Positions 1 through 8,034 of a stretch of DNA of 51,688 nucleotides are shown one piece after another. Position numbers and translations under genes: made by a program. The DNA is from Treponema sp. (lineage in GTDB: Bacteria > Spirochaetota > Spirochaetia > Treponematales > Treponemataceae), in assembly GCA_017940255.1 (NCBI GenBank), contig JAGAZB010000044.1, positions 1 through 51,688 on the forward strand, read 5' to 3'. A model generated the notes under the pieces. That model was given only the letters and a program-made list of their open reading frames with translations. It did not search any database and was not told where the DNA came from. Position 1 is the stretch's first letter; each line of letters begins with the position of its first letter.

Positions 1-29
1 CGTTATATGGTCGGGGAGCTGGGGGGGGC

Positions 30-102
30 GGGGCGTGAATACAGCCGAAAAGCGTGATATGGCTGGTGCGCGGGGGCGTAAATACAGCCGAAGAACGTGA
101 TA
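30..102 (+). repeat. G-rich imperfect direct repeat, two 30-nt copies
   Basis: Two copies of a 30-nt unit lie at 30-59 and 73-102 (period 43). The shared core is GGGGCGT-AATACAGCCGAA followed by CGTGATA. A G-run of eight (21-28), flanked by GGGG at 13-16 and 30-33, makes the left edge strongly G-rich on this strand. The second copy ends 27 nt before the first gene, so the repeat forms its upstream region. Nothing identifies it as a known element. Confidence 0.6.
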
Positions 103-129
103 CAGACAAATAGAGAGGGCAAAAATAAT

Positions 130-1188
130 ATGGATAATAACTGGTCAGAACAAAACAAAAAGATGCAGACGCTGATTGCTAAGAATGCGACTTTTGCAGA
201 TGGAATAAGAGTTCTTCTTGCACTTCGAACTGAGATTTTTGAGCAGATAACTTCTATTATAAACACTTTTCCTCCAGTGGCTTTTTATCAGATGCCTTTT
301 GGCGTGGGGAAGGGGACGCAGCACACAACGCTTGCCTGGTCGCTCTGGCACCTTTTTCGAATTGAAGATATTGTTGTGCATTCGCTAATTTTGAATGATG
401 AACAAGTTCTTATTGTGGGCGGCTGGCTCAGTAAAACTAAGAGCCCGTGCATCACAACTGGCAACGAGCTTGACGGCGATGCCATGATTGACTTTTCAAA
501 ATCGCTGGATATTAAAGCTGTGTATGAATATTGCAGTGCTGTGATGGAGTCTACGCATGAAATGCTGGCGGGCCTGAACTTTGCGGATTTGAAGAAGAGT
601 TTCACTGCCGAGGACAAGGAACGGCTCCGTGCAACCGGCTGCGTGAGCCCAGATGAAAGTTCCGCCTGGCTGATTGATTACTGGTGTGGTAAGAATATCA
701 AAGGGTTGATTCAGATGCCTTTATCCCGCCACTGGATTATGCATGTGGAAGCAATGAGGCGCATTAAAAACAAGCTGTGCCAGCAGGCAAAAAAAGGTGT
801 AGATCAGATTGCTTATTGTGGGCTTTCCTGCGGCCACTGTTTTCTTACTGCCTGGTGCGGGTCTTGCAGAACAATTTACAACACCTGTTCCTTTGCAACA
901 TGCTCTCCGGATGGAATCTGCCCTAACACAGCCTGCTGTAAAGAAAAATGCCTGGACGGCTGTTACGAATGCAGCGAACTTTATGATTGCAAGAAAGGCT
1001 TTTACTCACTCGGAAAAGATACAAATGCGATAAGGGCCATGGCGCTTTTTATTCAAAAGTACGACAAAAAAGAATTGCTACGAGTTATGAATACTATGCA
1101 TTCCAAAAAGAAGTTTGAGAAAATTCAGGAAGTCCTTGGCGAAGATGTCGACCAGGGACTGAAGATTCTGGAAAAATGGAGAAAGTGA
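130..1188 (+). CDS. DinB-like / DUF3795-type Cys-rich protein
   Basis: A 352-aa protein. I chose the ATG at 130 because GAGAGG lies about 10 nt upstream; an upstream in-frame ATG at 97 has no such site. The N-terminal ~220 residues look helical and DinB-like. The C-terminal ~120 residues hold about 15 cysteines (for example YCGLSCGHC and a Cys-rich stretch around CPNTACCKEKC), the pattern of the small metal-binding domain DUF3795. It probably binds metal through these cysteines, but no reaction can be named. The combination suggests a stress or small-molecule-modifying protein in an accessory region. Function is inferred only from domain resemblance. Confidence 0.6.
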   Translation: MDNNWSEQNKKMQTLIAKNATFADGIRVLLALRTEIFEQITSIINTFPPVAFYQMPFGVGKGTQHTTLAWSLWHLFRIEDIVVHSLILNDEQVLIVGGWLSKTKSPCITTGNELDGDAMIDFSKSLDIKAVYEYCSAVMESTHEMLAGLNFADLKKSFTAEDKERLRATGCVSPDESSAWLIDYWCGKNIKGLIQMPLSRHWIMHVEAMRRIKNKLCQQAKKGVDQIAYCGLSCGHCFLTAWCGSCRTIYNTCSFATCSPDGICPNTACCKEKCLDGCYECSELYDCKKGFYSLGKDTNAIRAMALFIQKYDKKELLRVMNTMHSKKKFEKIQEVLGEDVDQGLKILEKWRK

Positions 1189-1210
1189 TACAAAAGCAAC
1201 GCTCGGAGTT

Positions 1211-1350
1211 TTTGCAAATAATCCAAAAGCGCAAGGGTATGGAGCGGTGGCGATAGCCAGCAACCGCAGCGAACGAAGTGAGTGAGGACGCCGAGGGTTA
1301 CCGAGCCGCGGAACACCCGACAGGCTCGGAGCGTAGCGGCGAGCCTGATG
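1211..1350. other. GC-rich intergenic element with competing hairpins
   Basis: This stretch is clearly more GC-rich than its surroundings and lies directly after the first gene. CCGAGCC (1301-1307) can pair with GGCTCGG (1323-1329), and GGCTCG can instead pair with CGAGCC (1340-1345), so two hairpins exclude each other. It resembles dispersed GC-rich intergenic sequence; others in this window are near 18500, 42200 and 48890, although they do not share one sequence. An attenuator or terminator role is possible but there is no T-run. Confidence 0.4.
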
Positions 1351-1362
1351 CGCCCGTGAAAA

Positions 1363-1577
1363 ATCATATATTTTCGGAAATTTAGTAAAATTATATGACA
1401 TCAATTGAATAAAGGCTGGCATTTAGTAAGTTCAAATCTTGTTTTTGTCGGTTTTTGACCGCGAATTTTCATATAAATTCGTAATTTACATGAAAATATA
1501 TGACATTTTGGATTGATAAATCAGTTTTGGCAGAAAAAATGTCATATATTTTTGCAATTTACCGCCATTTATATGAT
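1363..1577. repeat. Array A: three 37-bp palindrome-ended units
   Basis: Units occur at 1363-1399, 1468-1504 and 1541-1577, each exactly 37 bp. Their ends follow GTCATATAATTT on the left and its inverted complement AAATTATATGAC on the right, around a 13-bp interior that often reads CGnAATTT. The gaps are 68 and 36 bp, so starts are 105 and 73 bp apart. The same unit length and the same two gap lengths recur in a second locus at 8035-8395. Sequence after the last unit is also related to the second locus, including a TTTTTG start, a GATTC..CGG block and a final ATAAAATACT-like motif near 1624. It is not a CRISPR, because the interiors and gaps both drift. Confidence 0.75.
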
Positions 1578-1705
1578 TTTTTGAGAAAATCTGATCAAAT
1601 GGAAAGATTCAACGGTAATTATTATGATAAAATACTCTGAAACTTAAGCAAATTAATAATGAATAGGAAAAAGGGAGAATGGAAAACTCCTGAATCATAA
1701 GGCTT

Positions 1706-1795
1706 ATGGAAATAAAACAAATAAATCAACAAGACATTCCGACACTCGCCGTGGCCATGGCGGCGGCTTACTCTGTTCAGTACAAAAGGATTTGA
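1706..1795 (+). pseudogene. N-terminal remnant of a GNAT acetyltransferase
   Basis: An ATG-led frame of 29 codons reads MEIKQINQQDIPTLAVAMAA and then AYSVQ before a stop at 1793-1795. This is the usual first strand and helix of a GNAT acetyltransferase, but the acetyl-CoA-binding part is missing. The next intact GNAT gene begins 4 nt later in a different frame. The simplest reading is a deletion that removed most of one acetyltransferase gene and left its start next to another. It could instead be a short translated leader of the following gene. Confidence 0.5.
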
Positions 1796-1798
1796 AAA

Positions 1799-2248
1799 AT
1801 GAAAAGTAACATCACAATAAAAGAAGAGCGAATCAGCGCAGAAGAATACATTGATTTTCTCAAACGTACAGACCTTGGCTCACAGTATCCCAAAGAACGC
1901 TTTTATGAGCGTATTCCAAAGCTTGTGAAAAATGTCTCAATCAGCCTTTTGGCTCGAAATAAGGACGGGCTTGCTGTAGGTATTTTATTCGGACTAACTG
2001 ATTTCTGTTATTGGCTTTATATTACAGATTTAGGCGTAGACAGAAATTATGAAAGGCAGGGAATTGGCCGAGCGCTTATGGAAAAGGCTCATGAGCTTGC
2101 CGGTGGCGAAAAGGACATTGCCGTTTATCTGATTGCAAACGAAAATGCAATTCCCTTTTATGAAAAACTCGGCATGAAAAAATCTGACGATGTGATGCAG
2201 TATAATCACATTGAATGGACTGAGTGGACTGTGGGAAGCAATAAATAA
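1799..2248 (+). CDS. GNAT family N-acetyltransferase
   Basis: A 149-aa single-domain GNAT protein, expected to transfer an acetyl group from acetyl-CoA to an amine on a small molecule or protein. Motif A is visible as DRNYERQGIGRALMEKA (about residues 80-96), with the R-x-x-G-x-G/A pyrophosphate loop, followed by the ENAIPFYEKLGM motif B. The substrate cannot be told from sequence. Its start lies 4 nt after a truncated GNAT remnant. It heads a run of three co-oriented genes (YhcH-like and nucleotidyltransferase follow after 51 and 7 nt). One of five intact GNAT genes in the first 16 kb. Confidence 0.85.
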   Translation: MKSNITIKEERISAEEYIDFLKRTDLGSQYPKERFYERIPKLVKNVSISLLARNKDGLAVGILFGLTDFCYWLYITDLGVDRNYERQGIGRALMEKAHELAGGEKDIAVYLIANENAIPFYEKLGMKKSDDVMQYNHIEWTEWTVGSNK

Positions 2249-2299
2249 TCCGCTATAAAATAAATCGAAAAATTTTGATAATATAAAAACGAGGTAAAT

Positions 2300-2731
2300 A
2301 TGAAAGATTTAAACAAGATTAAAGAATTGTGTCCGTCGGCTTATGATTTTATCGTGAACAAGGCTGATGGGGCTGCGGTTGGAAAATATGAGCTTGAGGG
2401 TGGTGCTTATGTAAGTGTTCAGGAATATACAACAAAGGCTCGCAGCGAAGCAAAATATGAGGCTCACAAAAAGTTCATCGACATTCAGCTGATTTTAAGC
2501 GGAAGAGAATTGATTGCCGTAACTCCGATTGAAAAAATGGAAATCAAAGACGAATATAATGAAGCAAAGGATGTTATGTTCTTCCAGCACAATGATGAAT
2601 GCACAGACTATGTTCTTGAAGCTGGTGATTTTCTGATCCTCTATCCACAGGATGTCCATATGCCTGGCGTTTGTATTAACGAACGTTCGTTAGTGCGTAA
2701 AATTGTTGTAAAGGTGCCGGTTTCTGAATAG
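2300..2731 (+). CDS. YhcH/YjgK/YiaL (DUF386) family protein
   Basis: A 143-aa protein of the YhcH/YjgK/YiaL family, which includes E. coli EbgC and TabA. These are small cupin-like proteins associated with sugar or sialic-acid catabolism and, for TabA, biofilm control. Visible family features are the KYEAHKKFIDIQ segment (about residues 53-64), with the conserved His and Asp-Ile-Gln, and the C-terminal FLILYPQDVHMPG segment with His and Gly-Pro features. A clear ribosome-binding site (GAGG, 5 nt before the ATG) supports the start. The neighbours do not form a sugar pathway, so the substrate is unknown. Confidence 0.85.
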   Translation: MKDLNKIKELCPSAYDFIVNKADGAAVGKYELEGGAYVSVQEYTTKARSEAKYEAHKKFIDIQLILSGRELIAVTPIEKMEIKDEYNEAKDVMFFQHNDECTDYVLEAGDFLILYPQDVHMPGVCINERSLVRKIVVKVPVSE

Positions 2732-2738
2732 ATAGAAA

Positions 2739-3530
2739 ATGAAAAAATCAGATAGCTTTGAAAAATATTTGACTCGCTTTGTTGAGGCGGCTGAGGAGAC
2801 AATTGGTGAAAACTTGCTCGGTGTGTATCTTCACGGGTCTGCGGCAATGGGTTGTTTTAATCCTAAGTCCAGTGATTTGGATTTGCTGGTTGGAGTTCGA
2901 GCAGGGCTTGATGATTCGACTAAACGTCACTTTATGGATAGGGTAGTGGAGCTCCACGAAGATTTTGTCCGTGAAAGTGGTTCTAATCATGCAGGAATTG
3001 AAATGAGTGTCCTTTTGCAAAAGGACTGCAAACCATTTATTTATCCACCTCCTTTCGATCTTCATTTTTCGGCAATGCATTTGAAGTGGTACAAGGAAAA
3101 TCCAGAAGATTATATCCTGAAGATGAAGGGGACTGATGAAGATCTTGCGGCTCATATTACAATTACGAGGGCTCGTGGTCGTTGTCTGTTTGGCATGCCT
3201 ATTGAAGACTTCTTTGGCGAAGTTCCTGCAGAAAAATATTTTGATTCAATCCGTTCTGATGTTGAAAATGCGGAATCTGAAATCACAGAAAATACAACTT
3301 ATCTGGTTTTGAATCTTGCTCGTGTGCTGGCTTTCAAACGTGAGGGTCTTGTGCTTTCCAAAGCAGAAGGTGGTCATTGGGCTTTGGAAAATATTCCTTC
3401 TGAGTATCATGGAATTGTGAAAGCTGCACTCGCTGAATATGAAAGCGGAGTACCTGGTCAGTATGATGAAGTTGAAGCTCGCCAATACGCGCGCTTTATG
3501 CTGAATATGATTCAGATAGCTGCTGCCTGA
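2739..3530 (+). CDS. Aminoglycoside nucleotidyltransferase-like protein (DUF4111)
   Basis: A 263-aa protein with the layout of ANT(9)/AadA-type nucleotidyltransferases: an N-terminal polymerase-beta-like domain with GSAAMGCFNPKSSDLDLLV (about residues 33-51) and a C-terminal helical DUF4111-like domain. The G-S motif and the paired aspartates DLD are the nucleotide and metal-binding residues of the family. Members adenylylate aminoglycosides or spectinomycin, but many chromosomal relatives have unknown substrates, so resistance should not be assumed. It starts 7 nt after the upstream stop and has no strong Shine-Dalgarno site, which suggests translational coupling. Confidence 0.75.
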   Translation: MKKSDSFEKYLTRFVEAAEETIGENLLGVYLHGSAAMGCFNPKSSDLDLLVGVRAGLDDSTKRHFMDRVVELHEDFVRESGSNHAGIEMSVLLQKDCKPFIYPPPFDLHFSAMHLKWYKENPEDYILKMKGTDEDLAAHITITRARGRCLFGMPIEDFFGEVPAEKYFDSIRSDVENAESEITENTTYLVLNLARVLAFKREGLVLSKAEGGHWALENIPSEYHGIVKAALAEYESGVPGQYDEVEARQYARFMLNMIQIAAA

Positions 3531-3546
3531 ACTTTTAAACTTCTAG

Positions 3547-4082
3547 TTTAATGCTTTTCTCGTTATTGTCTGGTTGAATCGTCAACAGATGGCTTCTCTC
3601 TTTGATCGTGATGTAAAGACAATTGGAAAACACGTAAAGAATGCGATTGAAGAAGAATTGGAAGGTCTTCCAACTGTCGCAAATTTTGCGACAACTGCCT
3701 CTGATGGGAAAACTTATGATGTAGAATATTACTCGCTCGACGTCATAATTTCAGTTGGCTACCGTGTAAAGTCTAAGCGTGGTATTGAATTCCGTAAATG
3801 GGCAAACTCGGTACTCAAGCAATATATTCTAAAAGGTTATGCTGCAAATGACCGCCGCCTCGAAGAACTTCGCCAGACTTTACAGATAATCCGTCGAACA
3901 GAAAATCAGCTGGATACAAATCAGATTCTTTCAGTCATTGAGCAGTATACTTATGCACTGGATTTGCTTGATGATTATGATCATCTGAGTGTAAAAAAGC
4001 CGCAAATCTTTTGTATTTTATCACAAAAAATCATTCCTTCAGTGATGGTAACAAAAGAATAGCTGCAACAATGTTTCTTTAT
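3547..4082 (+). pseudogene. Broken RhuM-Fic/Doc fusion gene
   Basis: The frame from 3547 (after a TAG) encodes the RhuM core. It starts at VWLNRQQMASLF, which matches the interior of RhuM proteins, so the N-terminus is missing, and continues through YSLDVIISVGYRVKSKRG to LLDDYDHLSVKK. At about 4002 the reading frame shifts, and the +1 frame encodes a Fic/Doc segment NLLYFITKNHSFSDGNKR, with the catalytic HSFSDGNKR at 4032-4058, then stops resembling the family at 4082. Intact relatives have roughly 100 residues between these parts. The gene therefore has 5' truncation, internal deletion with frameshift, and 3' truncation. A 162-aa product starting at TTG 3574 is formally possible but is probably not functional. 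Confidence 0.8.
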
Positions 4083-4099
4083 GACAGAGTAAGGTGTCA

Positions 4100-4759
4100 T
4101 CATGGAAGCTTTCTAAAATTCATCACCTCCACCTTCTCCAGCGTATCAAAGGTTATTGTGCCTTTTTTGATGTAGTAGAGAGTGTGGCTTTTTTCCCAGT
4201 GGACGCCTTTCTGGGGGCAGGTGCCAGTGTATTCAAAACCGTATTCGGCAAGTTCGGCTTTTATTTTGGCGGAGGTGTAGGTTTTCTTTTTTCCTTCATG
4301 GTCGCGCCAGTTGTTCAGGTGAACCGGTAGGATGGAAAGACAGGCTCCGCTTTTTAGAATGCGATGAGATTCTTCGTAAAGCATGTACTTACCTTTGCCG
4401 TCGCCACCGTGGAGCGCGTCATAAAGCAGCACTAAGTCCAAAGAGTTGTCTGCAAAATCCTGCAGGTTATGAACTTCCTTATTGATTAAGGTGATGTTTT
4501 TGATTCCGCGTGCCGCAATTTTTTCGCCTACTTCTTTCTGGCAGACCGGACTGCAATCAATTCCGTAGATTTTTCCATTGGGATAAGCATTGCTCAAGGC
4601 AAAAAGATTTTCTCCAAAGCCATAACCAAAATCAAGCACAGTCGGAGAATCCTTTACATCGGAGGCCAGCGGCATCTGGGCAAACAAATCCCTGCCGTCA
4701 GTTTTTTCCCAAAGGGCAATGTCGTCGTATAAATGTTCGTTTGTGTTTGAATAGTTCAT
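4100..4759 (-). CDS. Class I SAM-dependent methyltransferase
   Basis: A 219-aa methyltransferase of the Rossmann-fold class. VLDFGYGFGENLFAL is motif I (glycine-rich SAM loop), GKIYGIDCSP supplies the acidic residue for the SAM ribose, and LDLVLLYDALHG is motif IV. The substrate is unknown. I chose ATG 4759 because GAGGGG lies 5 nt upstream; the longer frame from 4780 begins inside the preceding regulator gene. It follows the XRE/effector-binding regulator by 11 nt on the same strand, so the pair is probably one transcript, with the regulator controlling the methyltransferase. Confidence 0.8.
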   Translation of the reverse strand: MNYSNTNEHLYDDIALWEKTDGRDLFAQMPLASDVKDSPTVLDFGYGFGENLFALSNAYPNGKIYGIDCSPVCQKEVGEKIAARGIKNITLINKEVHNLQDFADNSLDLVLLYDALHGGDGKGKYMLYEESHRILKSGACLSILPVHLNNWRDHEGKKKTYTSAKIKAELAEYGFEYTGTCPQKGVHWEKSHTLYYIKKGTITFDTLEKVEVMNFRKLP

Positions 4760-4770
4760 CGCATCCCCCT

Positions 4771-5439
4771 CTACCTGCAAGCTATATAAATATCCATACC
4801 CTCTCCGTCGGTTTCAAAGCAAGGAATAACGCCCTCGGCAGACTGAACAAGGCCATTGGTTCTCATAAAATCTCCCAGCGTCTGGTAGGCGCCCGGAATT
4901 GTCACGAAAGGATTTTCAAAGGGGCGGTCAACGTGAATTGCCGCATATTTATGAGCGGGCTGTTCTTTGATTTTGCAACCCTGAGGCGCAACTCCATCAG
5001 GCAGAATCAAAGCCGCTGTATATCCGTGCATATTAAAGACGTTGATTTGTTCCTGAGAAAGATTTGGAAAATCCCAGCCGATAACGCGGGGAGTTTCTAT
5101 TCCATTTTCTTTTGCAAGCCTGTACATTTTGCCAATCGCATCGCTTTCGGGCCCTGTACTGATAACCGTGTGCTCCACATAACGAAAGCCGGGAACTTCC
5201 TCAAGCCGCAGGTTGGAATAAGAATCGCTCTGTTTATCCATTTCATCTCTAAAAAGATTATCCAGAGAACAGTTAAAGATTTTGCAGATTTCAAGCGCCT
5301 TTTCCATCTCGGGATTTGCCACATCTATTTCCCATTTTGAAATTGTCTGACGGCTCACGTTCAGTTTTTCCGCCAGAGCTTCCTGCGTCATGTTCCCACT
5401 AAGCTTTCTAAAATATTGAAGGTTCTTTCCAAAACTCAT
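4771..5439 (-). CDS. XRE-family regulator with GyrI-like effector domain
   Basis: A 222-aa transcription factor. Residues ~5-60 form an XRE/Cro helix-turn-helix (TQEALAEKLNVSRQTISKWE). Residues ~75-222 resemble the GyrI/Rob/BmrR small-molecule-binding domain, with an FRYVEHTVIS strand and the PAHKYAAIHVDRP segment typical of this fold. It probably senses a hydrophobic or cationic ligand and controls its own operon, including the methyltransferase that follows. AGGAG, 6 nt before the ATG, supports the start. Ligand and operator are unknown. Confidence 0.8.
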   Translation of the reverse strand: MSFGKNLQYFRKLSGNMTQEALAEKLNVSRQTISKWEIDVANPEMEKALEICKIFNCSLDNLFRDEMDKQSDSYSNLRLEEVPGFRYVEHTVISTGPESDAIGKMYRLAKENGIETPRVIGWDFPNLSQEQINVFNMHGYTAALILPDGVAPQGCKIKEQPAHKYAAIHVDRPFENPFVTIPGAYQTLGDFMRTNGLVQSAEGVIPCFETDGEGMDIYIACR

Positions 5440-5450
5440 GTTGCTCTCCT

Positions 5451-5600
5451 TTAAAAACTCCGCGTTAGCGGCGCTGCATTGTAATTATAGATTAACAAAG
5501 ATGCTCCGTAAGTTCCACCAATCGCCAGGTGCTTTTTAGAAGGATTGTGCAACTTCAGGTTGTGGGAGAAACCGTCTACAATGATATGGTCAATATTCAT
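5451..5600 (-). CDS. Possible 49-aa small ORF or gene remnant
   Basis: A short ATG-to-TAA frame fills the gap between the flavin-reductase gene and the XRE gene. Its start overlaps the upstream stop (ATGAATATTGA) and its stop is 11 nt before the XRE start. The product begins MNIDHIIVDGFSHNLKLHNP and looks like ordinary protein with a balanced composition, but I do not recognise it. It may be the C-terminal remnant of a deleted gene, or a small coupled ORF. It has no clear independent ribosome-binding site. Confidence 0.3.
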   Translation of the reverse strand: MNIDHIIVDGFSHNLKLHNPSKKHLAIGGTYGASLLIYNYNAAPLTRSF

Positions 5601-6249
5601 CGGATTGATTTACTTTCCTAAGTGCCGCTACAAAATCGCAACCTTTTTCTTTTACAGCTTCTGGATTTATCGGATAATGGACATTATAAAGCACCCCTTT
5701 ATCTCCGAACATATCCTCCAAATAATCCTTTTCTATATGGCCGCCTACGACTTCAAGACAAATCATAACATGATCATCGCCAGCTACAATTTCTTTTTCC
5801 CACAAATATTTGCACTCAAGGTTCATGAAACATTCAGCGACCATCGGCGCTTCTATCCACGAAGCTTTTTCCACGGTAAGCCCTGATGAAGTTATCTCAT
5901 CCTTCTCGAACTGATTGTTCTGTATCGTCTTCATGCAGGCTTTGTATAAATCAGAAGACATGAAATTCAGTACGGCTACTTTCTTTTCATTCAGGCTCTG
6001 GTAAAGATGGCCGCCCTTATTCACGCTACATAGAATCACGTAATATCCGCCTCCATGATTCGCACTCGTAAAACCTGCCCACGACTGCATCGTAGCATTT
6101 GGCTGCCCGTTAGATTTATATGTTGTGACAAGAAACATCGGGGTTGGTATTCCCATAATAAATTCTTTCCAATCAAACCCAAAGTTTTTTGAAAACTCTC
6201 CGTATGTCCCCTTCATAGATTCAGGCATTTCTTTGTATTGGTATTTCAT
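5590..6249 (-). CDS. Flavin reductase-like FMN-binding protein
   Basis: A 219-aa protein of the flavin reductase-like (flavoredoxin) split-barrel family, which binds FMN and passes electrons from NAD(P)H or a partner. Family features are the N-terminal FIMGIPTPMFLVTTY strand, the NATMQSWAGFTSAN segment that surrounds the FMN phosphate, and NEKKVAVLNFMSSD. It lacks an iron-sulfur or rubredoxin module, so it needs a separate donor or acceptor. It follows the RimJ-like GNAT gene by 2 nt on the same strand, so they are likely co-transcribed. Specific substrate unknown. Confidence 0.8.
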   Translation of the reverse strand: MKYQYKEMPESMKGTYGEFSKNFGFDWKEFIMGIPTPMFLVTTYKSNGQPNATMQSWAGFTSANHGGGYYVILCSVNKGGHLYQSLNEKKVAVLNFMSSDLYKACMKTIQNNQFEKDEITSSGLTVEKASWIEAPMVAECFMNLECKYLWEKEIVAGDDHVMICLEVVGGHIEKDYLEDMFGDKGVLYNVHYPINPEAVKEKGCDFVAALRKVNQSDEY

Positions 6250-6251
6250 CT

Positions 6252-6827
6252 TTATCTTTTCCTCTGCATCTTTGCATAATCTTCTTTAAGCATACCGTAA
6301 ATATTATAGTCACAATAAACCGAAACCATTTTGCCTTGTCGAATTGTTCCTTCCTTTATAAAACCACACCGCTCAAGGACCTTATTTGAAGCAATATTCC
6401 TGACATCAGCACGCCCATTCAATCGCTCTATTTCAGTGTTTTCAAATATAAAACGTACCACTTCCTTTAAAGCTTCTGTAGTAATTCCCATATTCCAGTA
6501 GTCAGGATGAATACGATATCCAATATCACCCATTCTGGCATTTTGGATATCAAATACCGCAATCATACCTATCACTTTATTGGAATCTTTCAAGACAATT
6601 CCCCAGTCAAAATCTGGAGAAGGCTTTCTTTTTACCCAAGGGCGGGGATCAATAAACATGAGTTCAGGATTTTTCTCGCCCTTGCTTGCTTTGCGTCCCC
6701 AATAGGTATAAATTTCATCTCGTCCCAACCATTCTTTCAAATCTGGTACATCTGCTTCGTTAAGAGTTCTAATAATAAGTCTGTCAGTTTCAAGGACAGG
6801 TTTATCTATCTCGTAATCTTTTAACAT
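6252..6827 (-). CDS. GNAT acetyltransferase, RimJ/RimL type
   Basis: A 191-aa GNAT of the RimJ/RimL branch (Acetyltransf_3). LETDRLIIRTLNEADVPDL is the typical start, YRIHPDYWNMGITTEALK the acetyl-CoA loop, and NIASNKVLERCGFIKEG the C-terminal motif. Relatives acetylate ribosomal-protein N-termini or small molecules. I chose ATG 6827 because GGAGG lies 5 nt upstream; the longer frame to 6851 has no such site. The stop is 2 nt before the flavin-reductase start, which suggests an operon. Confidence 0.85.
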   Translation of the reverse strand: MLKDYEIDKPVLETDRLIIRTLNEADVPDLKEWLGRDEIYTYWGRKASKGEKNPELMFIDPRPWVKRKPSPDFDWGIVLKDSNKVIGMIAVFDIQNARMGDIGYRIHPDYWNMGITTEALKEVVRFIFENTEIERLNGRADVRNIASNKVLERCGFIKEGTIRQGKMVSVYCDYNIYGMLKEDYAKMQRKR

Positions 6828-6897
6828 GGGTCCTCCATTGCTTCCTGCCACTTATTCAGCCAGTAAAAGCGTCTTTTCATCCATTGTCATATTTTTT

Positions 6898-7647
6898 TCA
6901 CAGTTCCTTTTTTAAATATCTATAGGTATACACCTTCTTAAAGCCAAGTCCATCATAAAGTTTATAGGCTCCTTCGTTAGTCTGAACTACCTGAAGCCAT
7001 GCCGTTTTGGCGTCATGGCTTTTTCCTTTTGACATCAGGGCTTTGCAAAGCAATTTTCCATATCCTTTTCTTCTGTAATCCGGGTGTACTACAACATTTT
7101 GAATTAACAGATAACCACGCTCCATTGCAGAAGAGGCAACTGCTATAATCTTGCCCTGTTTTCTTATTACAAGATAATCAGCTTTGATGCAAACCTTATC
7201 CAGCATGCGTCTATATATTGCCTGGCTCTTCTGGCCAAATCCTTCATATTCAAAATAGGCACAAAGCCATTCTTCAACAGGTTTATTGTAAAAGGTAATA
7301 TCTCCCTCGGGCATAGTTATATCATCTATTTCCCGGACCATTACATCAGAGGGTGTAACTTCCTTGTAACCACGTTCTATAAGAAGCTTCATCATTTGTT
7401 CATCACCATCTGTAAGTTTAAATACGCATGGCAGATTTTGCTCAGAATAGATTTTTTCGCAGTTTTTAATTTTTTCGTTTACATTAATTATCGATGGATA
7501 AATCATACTGACTGAATTAGCACGATTAGTATGTCCCTCCGAAAATTTTAATATCCAGCCATCATACTGCATTATGTTCAATGCAACATGAGCATTTGAG
7601 GCCATTTCTTCAAAAAGAATGATGTCCTGCTTAGTGTTCGTTTTCAT
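6898..7647 (-). CDS. GNAT family N-acetyltransferase with N-terminal extension
   Basis: A 249-aa protein. The C-terminal ~120 residues are a GNAT domain with VVHPDYRRKGYGKLLCKALM (acetyl-CoA loop) and NEGAYKLYDGLGF (motif B). The N-terminal ~120 residues probably form a second, degenerate GNAT-like half, as in two-domain members. AGGAG, about 10 nt before the ATG, supports the start. The next gene on this strand starts at 6827, after a 70-nt gap. Substrate not predictable. Confidence 0.8.
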   Translation of the reverse strand: MKTNTKQDIILFEEMASNAHVALNIMQYDGWILKFSEGHTNRANSVSMIYPSIINVNEKIKNCEKIYSEQNLPCVFKLTDGDEQMMKLLIERGYKEVTPSDVMVREIDDITMPEGDITFYNKPVEEWLCAYFEYEGFGQKSQAIYRRMLDKVCIKADYLVIRKQGKIIAVASSAMERGYLLIQNVVVHPDYRRKGYGKLLCKALMSKGKSHDAKTAWLQVVQTNEGAYKLYDGLGFKKVYTYRYLKKEL

Positions 7648-7708
7648 AGTTTTATTACTCCTGACTAATCCCAGATATATTCAAAGCACAATTTCATAAT
7701 AAAGATAA

Positions 7709-7888
7709 TCACCCGTAAAGGCACTTTCCGTCTATGCAAGTGACCATCCCATACTTATCTGCAATCTCAGGATTATCGTAAAAGAAATCATCTGACTCTT
7801 TCCAGTATATCCTTTGTGAAGTATCGTTTGGGATTGCTTCTGTTTTTTTCTGATGACGAACACCAGTAATATAAGCATAAGGGGTAAT
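7709..7888 (-). pseudogene. Possible coding remnant, about 59 codons
   Basis: An open frame with no usable start codon runs from a TAA at 7889-7891 to a TGA at 7709-7711. It reads YITGVRHQKKTEAIPNDTSQ, then RIYWKESDDFFYDNPEIA, with a hydrophilic, protein-like composition unlike random AT-rich sequence. It looks like the C-terminal end of a lost gene, but I do not recognise the family. The longer overlapping frame 7732-8073 runs through the palindromic array and is not credible. Confidence 0.3.
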
Positions 7889-8034
7889 TTATTTATTTTC
7901 AATTGTAATTGTTGGGGCTGTAAAACATAAAAAGAAGGGGAGGTATGGAGGCTGATGTAAAATGAAGTTTTAGGTAGGGATATTTCTAATATTGAAGATT
8001 TTTTGGATGCGTTGGGTGGTGATTTTGTGGAAAT

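Noticed and set aside
13..33. G-quadruplex at the left edge
   Set aside because: G-runs would allow it, but no functional evidence can be drawn from this alone, so it is only mentioned under the repeat.
4510..5340. 276-codon open frame on the plus strand
   Set aside because: It lies opposite the methyltransferase and XRE genes, which have recognisable motifs and ribosome-binding sites.
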